Origin: DAOMOD01 sp035444205
GTDB taxonomy: Bacteria > Pseudomonadota > Gammaproteobacteria > Xanthomonadales > BPKI01
Direction of reading: 5' to 3'
DNA length: 58,990 nt
Assembly: GCA_035444205.1 (NCBI GenBank)
Contig: DAOMOD010000002.1
Coordinates: forward strand, 1 to 58,990
Part shown: positions 51,160-58,990 of the stretch, one piece after another
Layout: every line of letters begins with the position of its first letter
Numbering within the stretch: position 1 is the stretch's first letter
Notes under the pieces: generated by a model
What the model saw: only the letters and a program-made list of their open reading frames with translations
What the model was told of the DNA's origin: nothing
Databases searched by the model: none
Made by a program: the position numbers and the translations under genes

Positions 51160-52104
51160 TTGACACCTATGGATCAGCTGACCGCCATCCGCACCTTTCT
51201 CCGCGTTGCCGAACTGGAGAATTTCACGGCCGCTTCCGAGCAGCTCGGCATCGCCCGCTCGCTGGCCAGCCGCCGCGTCCGTGACCTCGAAGAAGTCCTG
51301 GGCACGCCACTTCTGCTGCGCACCACACGTCGCGTGCGCCTGACCGAGGCCGGGTTGCACTACCGGGAACGCATGGCGCCCATCATCGAGCAGATGGACG
51401 CCATCGAGGCCGAGGTCAGCGCCGGCGCCGCGGCCCTGCGCGGCTCGCTGCGTGTCTCCTGCCCCACTTCCTTCGGCATCAGCTTTCTGGGACCGGCCCT
51501 GGCATGCTTTCTCGACAAGCACCCCGAGATTCGCGCCGAGGTGATTCTCAACGACCGCGAGATCGACCCGGTGGAGGAGGGTTACGACCTGGTGCTGAGC
51601 GACTCCGATCGCGTGTCCGGGCAGTACCACGAGGAGCCGATCTGCCGCATGGCGCTGGCCTGCGTCGCCGCACCCGCCTACCTCAAGGGACGTGAAGCGC
51701 CACAAGTGCCCGCCGACCTGCGGCAGCACGCCGCGATCCAGTATCTGCACGCCGGCTCCGGGCAGGACTGGGCCTTCGAGCGCGACGGCCAGCGCCATAC
51801 GGTCACCGTATCGCCCGTCGCCAGCAGCAACAACGGCGGCATCATGCGTTCGTTCGCCCTGGCCGGCCGCGGCATCGCCATCCTGCCGCGCTTCCTGTGC
51901 GCGGCCGATCTTGAAGCCGGACGCCTGCGCGAGGTGTTGCCCGACTACACGGTGCCGACCGCACGCCTGCGCGCGGTGCTGCCGCGGCGCCGCGGCGATC
52001 TGCCCAAGACCCGCCTGCTGGCGGAGTTCCTGATCCAGCACTTCGCCGCGTTCGATGCCGCGGGCGTCCCTGCGGCGGTGTCAGCGGAGCCGCTGGCTGC
52101 GTGA
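51160..52104 (+). CDS. LysR-family transcriptional regulator
   Basis: A 314-residue regulator. The N-terminal winged helix-turn-helix (FTAASEQLGIARSLASRRVR, then DLEEVLGTPLLLRTTRRVRL) is followed by a LysR substrate-binding domain. The start is either ATG 51160 or ATG 51169 (MDQLTAIRTFLRV); no good ribosome site is seen before either. It likely regulates the divergent YceI-family gene and itself. Its stop overlaps the next start (GTGA). Confidence 0.93.
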   Translation: MTPMDQLTAIRTFLRVAELENFTAASEQLGIARSLASRRVRDLEEVLGTPLLLRTTRRVRLTEAGLHYRERMAPIIEQMDAIEAEVSAGAAALRGSLRVSCPTSFGISFLGPALACFLDKHPEIRAEVILNDREIDPVEEGYDLVLSDSDRVSGQYHEEPICRMALACVAAPAYLKGREAPQVPADLRQHAAIQYLHAGSGQDWAFERDGQRHTVTVSPVASSNNGGIMRSFALAGRGIAILPRFLCAADLEAGRLREVLPDYTVPTARLRAVLPRRRGDLPKTRLLAEFLIQHFAAFDAAGVPAAVSAEPLAA

Positions 52105-53093
52105 AGGCCTGGGTCCTGAGCGACGGCGCGGCCGGCAATGCACGCCAGGCCATGGCGCTGGCCGAAGCTCTGGCCCGAACCGTTCCTGAAACCTCCGGGC
52201 CAGGACTCTCCTGCGAGGTCCGGCACCTCAAGCTGCGCTGGCCGGCGACGTGGTGGGCGCCGCGCCTGGGCACGCTGGCCGATGTGCGCGACCGGGATGG
52301 CGCCATGCTGCAACCGCCCTGGCCGGAGATCGCCATCGGCTGCGGGCGCGTAGCGGCGCTGGCCACCCGTTGCCTGCGCAGCCGCGGCGTGCGCGTCGCT
52401 CAGATTCTGGATCCGCGTATCGACGCGCGTTCGTTCGACGCGCTCATCGTGCCTGCCCACGACGCCGTCGCCGGTGCCAACGTGGTGGTCACCCTGGGCA
52501 GCCTGCACGGGATCGACGATCGCTGGCTCGCCCACGCCAGGCAGCAATTTGCCGGCCTGCACGAACACCCGTCCCCGCGCACCGCGGTACTGGTCGGCGG
52601 CCCGGTGCGCCGACTGCCGTGGACGCGTCGCGATCTCGACCGCATGATCGTCATCCTGCGCCACTGGCTTGGACGCGACGGCGGCAGCCTGATGTTCAGC
52701 ACCTCGCGGCGCACGCCGGTCTGGGCGCAACGCAAGCTGCGCGAGGCGTTCGCTGACTCCGCCGCGCTGTTCCACACGCCGGCCGACCGCGACGACAATC
52801 CCTATCCGGGCCTGCTGGCCCATGCCGATCGCATCGTGGTGACCGGCGATTCGGTCAACATGATCTCCGAAGCCTGCGCGGTCGGTGTGCCCGTGTTGTG
52901 CCACGCACCGGGCGCCGCGAGCGGGCGCCTCGGCGCCTTTCACCGCGCCCTGCTTCAGTCCGGCCACATCCGGCCGTTGCGGCTTGAATACACACCGGTT
53001 CGGGTCGAGCCGCTACGCGAGATGGACGCGGTGGTGGCGCGCACCGCGCAGCTGCTCGGGCTGAATCCAGGGCCTTCGGTAACGGATTCCTGA
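52101..53093 (+). CDS. ELM1-family glycosyltransferase-like protein
   Basis: A 330-residue protein of the 'mitochondrial fission ELM1' family (DUF1022), which has a GT-B glycosyltransferase-like fold. It has WVLSDGAAGNARQAMALAEA at the start, the signature GRDGGSLMFSTSRRTP and, near the end, DRIVVTGDSVNMISEACAVG. In bacteria such genes often lie near LPS genes, as here (glycosyltransferase and Kdo hydroxylase 3-5 kb away). It starts from a GTG overlapping the LysR stop. The biochemical role is not established. Confidence 0.87.
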   Translation: MKAWVLSDGAAGNARQAMALAEALARTVPETSGPGLSCEVRHLKLRWPATWWAPRLGTLADVRDRDGAMLQPPWPEIAIGCGRVAALATRCLRSRGVRVAQILDPRIDARSFDALIVPAHDAVAGANVVVTLGSLHGIDDRWLAHARQQFAGLHEHPSPRTAVLVGGPVRRLPWTRRDLDRMIVILRHWLGRDGGSLMFSTSRRTPVWAQRKLREAFADSAALFHTPADRDDNPYPGLLAHADRIVVTGDSVNMISEACAVGVPVLCHAPGAASGRLGAFHRALLQSGHIRPLRLEYTPVRVEPLREMDAVVARTAQLLGLNPGPSVTDS

Positions 53094-53174
53094 TCCGGGC
53101 AAACGGCGCGTCGGGGTGGCGCGCAGGCAAGACGATCCCAAACGCTGCCAACGGCAGGCACGGTCCGGTTGCCC

Positions 53175-55937
53175 TCAGTCGCCGCCGGCCAGACCACAGC
53201 GGCGCAAGGCGTTTGCCACACTGTCCGCGGCCTCCGCCACGATGCCCTGCAGCGGCGTCAGGCGCGAGCGCCCCTGCAGGGTGCAGGCGAGCGCCGCTTC
53301 CAGCAGCGCCTGGTGCGCATCGCCGAGCACGTCCGCATCGGGCAGCACGCCGCTTGCGCCCAGTGTCTTCAACAGCGTATCGGTATCGGTCGCATCGAGG
53401 AGTTCGGGCATGTCGATGGCATGGCCCAGCACCGCCCACTGCACCAGGAACTCGATATCCACCAGGCCGCCGTGGCCCTGCTTGAGGTCGAAAAGACCCT
53501 GCCCCGAGCGGTCGCGCTCGCGTCGTAGCCGTTCGCGCATGTCGCGCACGTCGGCACGCAGGGCATCGGAATCGCGTGGCGCGATGAGCGCCTGGCGGCG
53601 GATCGCCTCGAAGGCCGGGCGCGGACCCTGGGCGCCGCACAGCCAGCGCGCACGTACCAGGGCCTGATGTTCCCAGGTGCGCGCACGCTCGCGCTGGTAG
53701 GTGGCAAACGCCTCCAGACTCACCACCAGAAGGCCGCGCGCGCCTTCCGGGCGCAGCCTGACGTCGACCTCGTACAACGGCCCGGCCGGGCCCGGGCTGC
53801 TCAACAGGTGCACCAGCTTCTGCGCCAGACGCGAAAAGTAGCTCGGCGGGTCGAGCGGTCGCTTACCGTCACTCACGTGGCGCAGGGCGGCCGGGTCGTA
53901 CAGGAACACCAGATCGAGATCGGAACTGAAACCAAGTTCGCGCCCACCCAGGCTGCCGTAGCCGAGCACGGCGGCGCCGCTGCCCTCGCCGACCACGATG
54001 CGTCCATGCCGCGCGTGCATGGCCTCTTCGGCCAGGCCCCAGACCTCGGCGACCAACCGGTCCGCCAGAAAGGCCAATCCGCGCGCGCAGGCCACCGCGC
54101 TGTCGCGGCGGTCGAAGCGTCGCAGGCCGAAGCGGAAACCCGCCTGCGCCTTGGCTTCGTGCAGGGCCAGCAGTCCGCTTTCCATATCCCCGGGCGTGCA
54201 AAGGCGCAGTGCCCGCTCGAGCGTCGCCTCGACCATGGCTTCGGCCTCATGCTCGACCGGCGCCCCGAGCAGCTCGTCCAGCAGCACCGGATGGCGCGTG
54301 AGTTGCGCGGCCATCAGCGCACTGCGCCGGAGTACGTCGACCAGCCGCCTGAGCGCGGCAGGATGCTCGTCGAGCAGGGCGAGATAGCTGGAACGCCGCG
54401 CCAGCACGGCAAGCAGATCGAGCAGCATCGGCAGCACGCGCGCGGCCTCCGCATTGTCGAGCGCCACCGCGAGCAGGGCCGGCATCAGGCGGTCGAGGCG
54501 CGCGCGCGCGCGGCTCGATAGTCCATGCACCGCGCTGCTCTGCGCGAACTGCTCCATGCGTGCCATGCTGGTCTCGTCGAGTCCGTCCGGGGTCGCGCCG
54601 GCGGCGCCTTCGACCAGTCTTCGCCACAGCGTGGTCAGGGCATCCGGTGGCGGCACCGGCGGGCCGGATTCGGAGAACACGCGATCAAAGGCGTCGCGCA
54701 CGGCGCGGCGCTGCCCGGACAGCGCTTCGAGCAGGGCATCGGTATCGGCGAATCCCAGGCCGGCAGCCAGACGCGCGCGCAGCGCTGCGTCCTCGGGCAG
54801 CGTGTGGGTCTGCGTATCTCCGAGCATCTGCACGCGGTTCTCCAACCGGCGCAGGAAGCGGTAGGCCACCGCCAGCCGGGCCGCCTCCTCGCTCTCGATA
54901 TGCCCCAGGCGCGCCGCTGCCGAAAGTGCCGCCAGCGTTCCCGGCACACGCAGCTCGGGCTCGCGTCCGCCGCGCACCAGTTGCGTAAGCTGCACCACGA
55001 ACTCGATCTCGCGAATGCCGCCGCGGCCGAGCTTGAGATCATGGTCGAGTTCGCGGCGACTCACCTCCGCCTCGATCATGGCTTTCATCTCGCGCAAGCC
55101 TGCAATCGCCGAGAAATCCAGATAGCGCCGATAAACGAACGGCCGCAGCAGGCCGATCAGTTCGGCGCCCGCCGCGCGGTCGCCGGCCACCGGGCGTGCC
55201 TTGATCCAGGCATAGCGTTCCCAGTCGCGACCTTCGCGCTGGTAGTACTGCTCGGCGGCGGCGAAGCTGGCGGCAACGCGGCCGGACTGGCCGAAGGGAC
55301 GCAGGCGCAGATCGACGCGGTGCACGAAACCGGACGCGCTGACTTCGCTCATGTGGCGCGCGAGCTGCTGGCCCAGGCGCGCGAACCAGTCCTCGTTGTC
55401 GAGCGGGCGGGCACCGTCGCTCCGACCGCCTTCTGCATACACGTAGATCAGGTCGATGTCGGAGGAAAAGTTGAGCTCGCGGCCACCAAGCTTGCCAAGA
55501 CCAAGTACCGCCAGTTCCACCGCGCCGCCCTTGGCGTCGCGCGGCACGCCATGACGAACGGCGAGGTCCGCCTTGAGCCAGCCGATGGCGACATCGAGAC
55601 AGACTTCGGCCAGCTCCGAGACCTGCGCCAGCGTAGCTTCCACCGTGTCGATACCCAGCGCATCGCGCCACGCGATGCGCAGACTCTCGTCCCGACGGAA
55701 GCGGCGCAGGGCCTCGAAGTCAGTCGATTGCGGAAGCGCTGCACGGCGCGAAGCCGGACCGGCCGCATCGTCGCAGAGATCTACCAGCCGCTGGGGCGCG
55801 GACGCATCGATACGAAAGAGGTCGTAGGCGATGTCGCTGACCGTCAACAGTGCGGCAAGTCGCTCACGCTGTCCCGCTTTCGGCGCGAGGGCATCGAGCC
55901 GGGCTGCGATGAATTCGGCGATGGGCGAATCGTTCAT
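53175..55937 (-). CDS. glnE: Glutamine synthetase adenylyltransferase/deadenylylase
   Basis: A 920-residue bifunctional enzyme that switches glutamine synthetase off by adenylylation and on by deadenylylation, in response to PII and glutamine. Both nucleotidyltransferase domains show their signature: GKLGGRELNFSSDIDLIYVY in the N-terminal (adenylyl-removing) half and GSLGGRELGFSSDLDLVFLY in the C-terminal half. The length is near the family norm. The start was set at MNDSPIAEFI (55937); upstream in-frame codons cover repeat DNA. It has a long 5' region made of repeats (55938-56277). Confidence 0.96.
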   Translation of the reverse strand: MNDSPIAEFIAARLDALAPKAGQRERLAALLTVSDIAYDLFRIDASAPQRLVDLCDDAAGPASRRAALPQSTDFEALRRFRRDESLRIAWRDALGIDTVEATLAQVSELAEVCLDVAIGWLKADLAVRHGVPRDAKGGAVELAVLGLGKLGGRELNFSSDIDLIYVYAEGGRSDGARPLDNEDWFARLGQQLARHMSEVSASGFVHRVDLRLRPFGQSGRVAASFAAAEQYYQREGRDWERYAWIKARPVAGDRAAGAELIGLLRPFVYRRYLDFSAIAGLREMKAMIEAEVSRRELDHDLKLGRGGIREIEFVVQLTQLVRGGREPELRVPGTLAALSAAARLGHIESEEAARLAVAYRFLRRLENRVQMLGDTQTHTLPEDAALRARLAAGLGFADTDALLEALSGQRRAVRDAFDRVFSESGPPVPPPDALTTLWRRLVEGAAGATPDGLDETSMARMEQFAQSSAVHGLSSRARARLDRLMPALLAVALDNAEAARVLPMLLDLLAVLARRSSYLALLDEHPAALRRLVDVLRRSALMAAQLTRHPVLLDELLGAPVEHEAEAMVEATLERALRLCTPGDMESGLLALHEAKAQAGFRFGLRRFDRRDSAVACARGLAFLADRLVAEVWGLAEEAMHARHGRIVVGEGSGAAVLGYGSLGGRELGFSSDLDLVFLYDPAALRHVSDGKRPLDPPSYFSRLAQKLVHLLSSPGPAGPLYEVDVRLRPEGARGLLVVSLEAFATYQRERARTWEHQALVRARWLCGAQGPRPAFEAIRRQALIAPRDSDALRADVRDMRERLRRERDRSGQGLFDLKQGHGGLVDIEFLVQWAVLGHAIDMPELLDATDTDTLLKTLGASGVLPDADVLGDAHQALLEAALACTLQGRSRLTPLQGIVAEAADSVANALRRCGLAGGD

Positions 55938-56055
55938 CCGACCATGATGTCTGTCCCCGTCGGCGGAGTCACTCCATCGCGGCCGAAGCCTGCCCTGAGC
56001 CCCGTCGACGGGCCGCCCCTGCCCGAAGCGCGCACCTCCCCGCCAGGGGTGCGCC

Positions 56056-56257
56056 CTGTGCGCGACCGCCACGCATGGGTCGCGCACGGGGTGCGCTCCT
56101 ACGAAAAACCCGTTCTTCTCACAGCCTTCCGTAGTAGAGCCTGTCCCGGACGCCATCACGGCTTTCGCCGCTCCTGCGCCAGGCGCGCACCTGCCGTAGG
56201 AGCGCACCCTGTGCGCGACCGTCCCGCACGGGTCGCGCACCGGGTGCGCCCCTGCCT
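56056..56257. repeat. Tandem copies of GTGCGCGACC-type extragenic repeats
   Basis: Between glnE and the glycosyltransferase gene (340 bases without a gene) there are two related blocks of about 46 bases at 56056-56102 and 56212-56257. Each begins with GTGCGCGACCG, contains GGGTCGCGCAC and ends in GGGTGCGC(T/C)CCT. Between them lie TTCTCACAGCCTTCCGT (also near 35850) and CGGCTTTCGCCGCTCCTGCG (also at 39086-39105). This is a hot spot of Lysobacterales-type REP elements. Confidence 0.75.
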
Positions 56258-56277
56258 GAAACGCGTGTCCTGTCCGG

Positions 56278-57372
56278 TCAGCGCCGAGCGCGTGCCGCCA
56301 TGAACGTATCCAGCCTGGCGACGACCTCCTCCAGCGTGATCAGGTCCATCACCCCCGGCCGATGAATGTGCTTGCCCCAGCGCAGCGCGTCCGGCTCGCG
56401 GCCCAGCAGGGTGCGCGCGGCATCGGCGAAGCGGTTCACGCTGAGCGCGCGGCTGGCGTACGGGCCGCTGCGCTCGCAGTCGGTGGCGGCGTACAGGCCG
56501 AGTACCGGCGTGCCGACCGCGTTGGCCATGTGCGCAGGACCGCTGTCGGGGGTGAGCACCAGGATGGCGCGGCGGGCCATCGCAAGGAAGCGCTTGAGCG
56601 TGTCCTTGCCGATCAGATCCACCGGGGAATGCCGCATGCGCGAGAGGATGGCATCGCCAAGCGCGCGCTCGATCGCGCTCGGGCCACCGCAGAGCAGTAC
56701 GCGCAGGCCGTGGTGTTCGATGGCGTGGTCGGCCACCGCGGCGTAGCGCTCGGCGCGCCAGTTGCGCTCCGGGTGACTGGAGGCCGGAGACAGAATCAGG
56801 GTCGGCTCGCCTTCGGGCACATGCTCCGCGGCGAAGGCCTCGTCCGCGGCCGACACCGGGATGTCCCATCGTGGCTCTGTGGGCACCTGCAAGCCCAACG
56901 GCTCGAGGAAGCTCAACAGGCAGTCCATCACATGCTGGTGGCCGCGCATGGGCGCGATGCGGGTGTTGACCGCGAGTCCATGCAGCTCGCTCTGACGTGC
57001 GCGGTCGAAACCGATGCGCATCCGGGCCGGCACTGCGAGCGAGACCAGATTGGCGCGCAGGCTGCGCTGGGCAAGCAGCAGCGCGTCGAAGCGCCGACCG
57101 GCAAGCTGCCTGCGCAGCGCGCGCACGGTGCCAAGTCCGCCGCGCTTGTCGAAGACGATGAACTCCACGCCGGGAATGTCGCCGACCAGCTTCGCCTCCA
57201 GCTTGCCGATGATCCAGGTCAGCGCGACCTCGGGGCGCTGGTCCTGGATCGCGCGCAGCACCGGCACCATGTGCACCACGTCGCCGATGGCGGAGAGCTT
57301 GAACAGGCAGACGGAGCGGAGCGGCGGGCGTTCGCCCGGAGCCGTACCGACGGAAACGGGACTCACCGCCAC
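56278..57372 (-). CDS. Family 9 glycosyltransferase, heptosyltransferase-like
   Basis: A 364-residue GT-B enzyme of the ADP-heptose:LPS heptosyltransferase family. N-terminal RSVCLFKLSAIGDVVHMVPV and C-terminal VLTPDSGPAHMANAVGTPVL are the family signatures; GLYAATDCERSGPY follows. It adds heptose (or a related sugar) to the Kdo-lipid A core at the cytoplasmic face of the inner membrane. It starts 7 bases after the Kdo hydroxylase gene, forming an LPS-core operon. Confidence 0.9.
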   Translation of the reverse strand: MAVSPVSVGTAPGERPPLRSVCLFKLSAIGDVVHMVPVLRAIQDQRPEVALTWIIGKLEAKLVGDIPGVEFIVFDKRGGLGTVRALRRQLAGRRFDALLLAQRSLRANLVSLAVPARMRIGFDRARQSELHGLAVNTRIAPMRGHQHVMDCLLSFLEPLGLQVPTEPRWDIPVSAADEAFAAEHVPEGEPTLILSPASSHPERNWRAERYAAVADHAIEHHGLRVLLCGGPSAIERALGDAILSRMRHSPVDLIGKDTLKRFLAMARRAILVLTPDSGPAHMANAVGTPVLGLYAATDCERSGPYASRALSVNRFADAARTLLGREPDALRWGKHIHRPGVMDLITLEEVVARLDTFMAARARR

Positions 57373-57379
57373 GCCGCGC

Positions 57380-58291
57380 TCAGGCGGCAGCCTGGCTCAG
57401 CACGGCGTAGGGCGCGCGCTCGGGATGGCGCAGATTCCCGCGCGGGATGATGCAGGTGGTGACGAAGGCAAACTGGCCTTCCAGGCTGGCATGGCTGACG
57501 CCATCGGTGAACACCATCCAGGCCGAACCCGGCGGGAAGCGGATCTCCTGGAAGTCGCGCATGTCGGCGATGAATTCGGGCGAGTCCTTCATGTAGTTGT
57601 GGAAGCGTCGCATCAGCCGGTCGTAGGGGCTGGAATCGACCATCTTCGCCATTGGATTGAGCCTGGCCAGGCCCGCCACCAGGCCGCTGAACAGCCGGTC
57701 CGCGGTACCCTTGTCGAGCTTTCCCTTGAGCCGACCGGCTTCGTCGAGCAGCCCGGCTTCGCGACCGAAGCGCTCGAGCAGCAGGGCGAAGTCGCCCTTG
57801 GTCGCCCACACCCGATCTTCGCTCGGATTCACGTTGACGAAGAAGCGGAAGATGCGGTCCCCGTTGCTCGCCCCGTAGGCGCCGGCATCGACGTGCACCA
57901 GCTCGTTGCTGGCGTGCGGCTTGAGGTCGCGCCCCTTCTCCTGGATCGGGCGGAAACTGCACGTCCCGATGCGCCACCCCCGCGTCAGGTGGCCCATGTG
58001 CTCGCCGAGGAACTTGGTCACCGCTGCGCTGTGACTGCGCAGGATGTCGCCGACGCGGTCGAGATCCTCGCCCGCATCCATGCCGCGCACGCGGTCCGCT
58101 TCCGGATGGAAACTCACGTTCTTGAGCTTGAGTCGTCCGGGCAGCTCGCGCCGCAGATAATCGAGGTCGGCCGCATCCGGCAGCGGGAACGGGCACTCGG
58201 GGAAGAAGACGATGCGGTGATCTTCCAGGGCATCGCCGAGTTCGAAGCGTGCGGCGGAGCGCAAGCGCTCCAGGTCAAAGGTCTCAAGCAT
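57380..58291 (-). CDS. Kdo hydroxylase, Fe(II)/2-oxoglutarate-type
   Basis: A 303-residue protein of the 3-deoxy-D-manno-oct-2-ulosonic acid (Kdo) 3-hydroxylase family, which converts Kdo to the Ko form in the LPS core. The iron-binding HxD is in ELVHVDAGAYGASNGDRIFR, and the distal histidine is probably in DGVSHASLEGQFAF. Other family blocks are FFPECPFPLPDAADLDYLRR and LKNVSFHPEADRVRG. It is co-transcribed with the heptosyltransferase-like gene, which supports a core-oligosaccharide role. Confidence 0.88.
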   Translation of the reverse strand: MLETFDLERLRSAARFELGDALEDHRIVFFPECPFPLPDAADLDYLRRELPGRLKLKNVSFHPEADRVRGMDAGEDLDRVGDILRSHSAAVTKFLGEHMGHLTRGWRIGTCSFRPIQEKGRDLKPHASNELVHVDAGAYGASNGDRIFRFFVNVNPSEDRVWATKGDFALLLERFGREAGLLDEAGRLKGKLDKGTADRLFSGLVAGLARLNPMAKMVDSSPYDRLMRRFHNYMKDSPEFIADMRDFQEIRFPPGSAWMVFTDGVSHASLEGQFAFVTTCIIPRGNLRHPERAPYAVLSQAAA

Positions 58292-58321
58292 GTCCGAAGT
58301 ATAGCGCCGCCGGACCGAGAC

Positions 58322-58990
58322 TCAGGGCGCCATGCGTTCCGCCAGCAGCGCGAGTCGCCGCGGATGCAGTCCCGGCCAGACGCTTTCCAGTTCGCTCTCG
58401 CCCACCTTGCGCCAGCGCGCCGCATCGTCCAGGCGTCCGGCGTGCAGAAGCACTTCGGCATGGCTCAGTGCGGCCTCGCCCAGCCAGCGGCCACGCGCCA
58501 CATCCAGCGTTTCAAGCACGCTGATCGCCGGTTCCGATTCGGCAAGCGCCTCGGCGGGACGTCCGGCTCGCGCCAGCGCCAACGCCAGCACCGTGTGCAG
58601 CGTGAGCGTTTGCGGATCGCGCCCCTCGCCACGGCGATCGAGGTCGGCCAATCCCTGCTGCAGGAGCTCGATGGCTTCCTCCGGCCTGCCCTGCTCGAGG
58701 CACAGTTCGCCCATGGCGGCGCGCACTCGCGCCTTGGCCTCGTCGCCGGTGGCAACGGCGATCTCCAGCGCGCGTCGAAGCCGCTGCTCGGCCAGTTCCG
58801 GACGACCCAGGTCCCGCGCCGCGTAGCTGCTTCCGAGCAATGCCTGGGCCACCATGGCGTGGCCCGCGCCCAGCGTGCGCACGGCAATGGCCTCGCCCTC
58901 GGCGAAGGCGTCCATTGCTGCCTCGGGCTGCCCGTCCTGGGTCAAGGCCGATCCCAATCCGATCAGGGTCCAGGCGCGCCGCGACTCCGG
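58322..58990 (-). CDS. TPR-domain protein, C-terminal part (probable fifth Ser/Thr kinase)
   Basis: The 3' end of a gene that continues past the right edge. The 222 codons present are all TPR-type helices (MVAQALLGSSYAARDLGRPE, LAEQRLRRALEIAVATGD, RPEEAIELLQQGLADLDRRG). The pattern matches the TPR tails of the kinases in this window, so a kinase domain beyond the edge is likely but not seen. Its stop is 30 bases upstream of the Kdo hydroxylase start. Confidence 0.7.
   Translation of the reverse strand, partial: PESRRAWTLIGLGSALTQDGQPEAAMDAFAEGEAIAVRTLGAGHAMVAQALLGSSYAARDLGRPELAEQRLRRALEIAVATGDEAKARVRAAMGELCLEQGRPEEAIELLQQGLADLDRRGEGRDPQTLTLHTVLALALARAGRPAEALAESEPAISVLETLDVARGRWLGEAALSHAEVLLHAGRLDDAARWRKVGESELESVWPGLHPRRLALLAERMAP

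Overview
The window comes from a high-GC Gammaproteobacterium, most likely of the order Lysobacterales (Xanthomonadales). The reasons are the divergent comF/bioB pair, the glnE and LPS-core genes, the abundance of ECF sigma factors and TPR-tailed Ser/Thr kinases, and the dispersed extragenic palindromes. A run of ten N at 45792-45801 and a one-base frameshift near the 3' end of bioB suggest a draft or metagenome assembly. No rRNA, tRNA or CRISPR array was seen.

Layout. 1-6.4 kb: a decayed ISL3-type transposase end, then a secreted 1844-residue RHS/YD-repeat protein. 6.4-10.4 kb: a membrane Ser/Thr kinase with TPR tail, a secreted unknown protein, and a convergent ECF sigma factor. 10.4-12.4 kb: a gene-poor stretch with a small-protein/nucleotidyltransferase pair and a DUF11-like fragment. 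12.4-17 kb: a tandemly duplicated two-gene cassette, each copy being a YadA-head/peptidase-S74 chaperone surface protein followed by a very small secreted protein ending in DGFE. 17-22.2 kb: a kinase with a non-canonical HLD catalytic loop, comF, bioB and a 3-hydroxyisobutyrate-dehydrogenase-like reductase. 22.4-34.5 kb: a PQQ-type sugar dehydrogenase, an ECF sigma/kinase operon, a large beta-helix/Calx-beta secreted protein on the minus strand, and another kinase preceded by a 24-codon ORF. 34.5-39 kb: ubiE, a secreted TonB-C protein, and what I read as a split-borosin RiPP locus. 39-50.4 kb: a GspE/PilB ATPase, an alpha/beta hydrolase and four exported peptidases (two S9, one S41, one M28). 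50.4-59 kb: yceI/lysR, an ELM1-family protein, glnE, a family 9 glycosyltransferase, a Kdo hydroxylase, and the TPR end of a probable fifth kinase.

The most interesting item is at 35985-38814. A 71-residue protein with the features of a split-borosin precursor (helical LigA-like recognition domain, short C-terminal tail) lies 25 bases upstream of an exported, TPR-containing, membrane-anchored GGDEF protein. The C-terminus of that protein is a tetrapyrrole-methylase-fold domain carrying the Y-x5-R-x3-Y catalytic spacing of borosin alpha-N-methyltransferases. A backbone N-methyltransferase fused to a diguanylate cyclase would link RiPP maturation to c-di-GMP signalling. I do not know of a characterised example.

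Other themes are a recurrent C-terminal motif ([IV]F-x-[DN]-GFE) in four unrelated exported proteins, a 14-base sequence shared upstream of two paralogous kinase operons, and several gene fragments that record past duplications.
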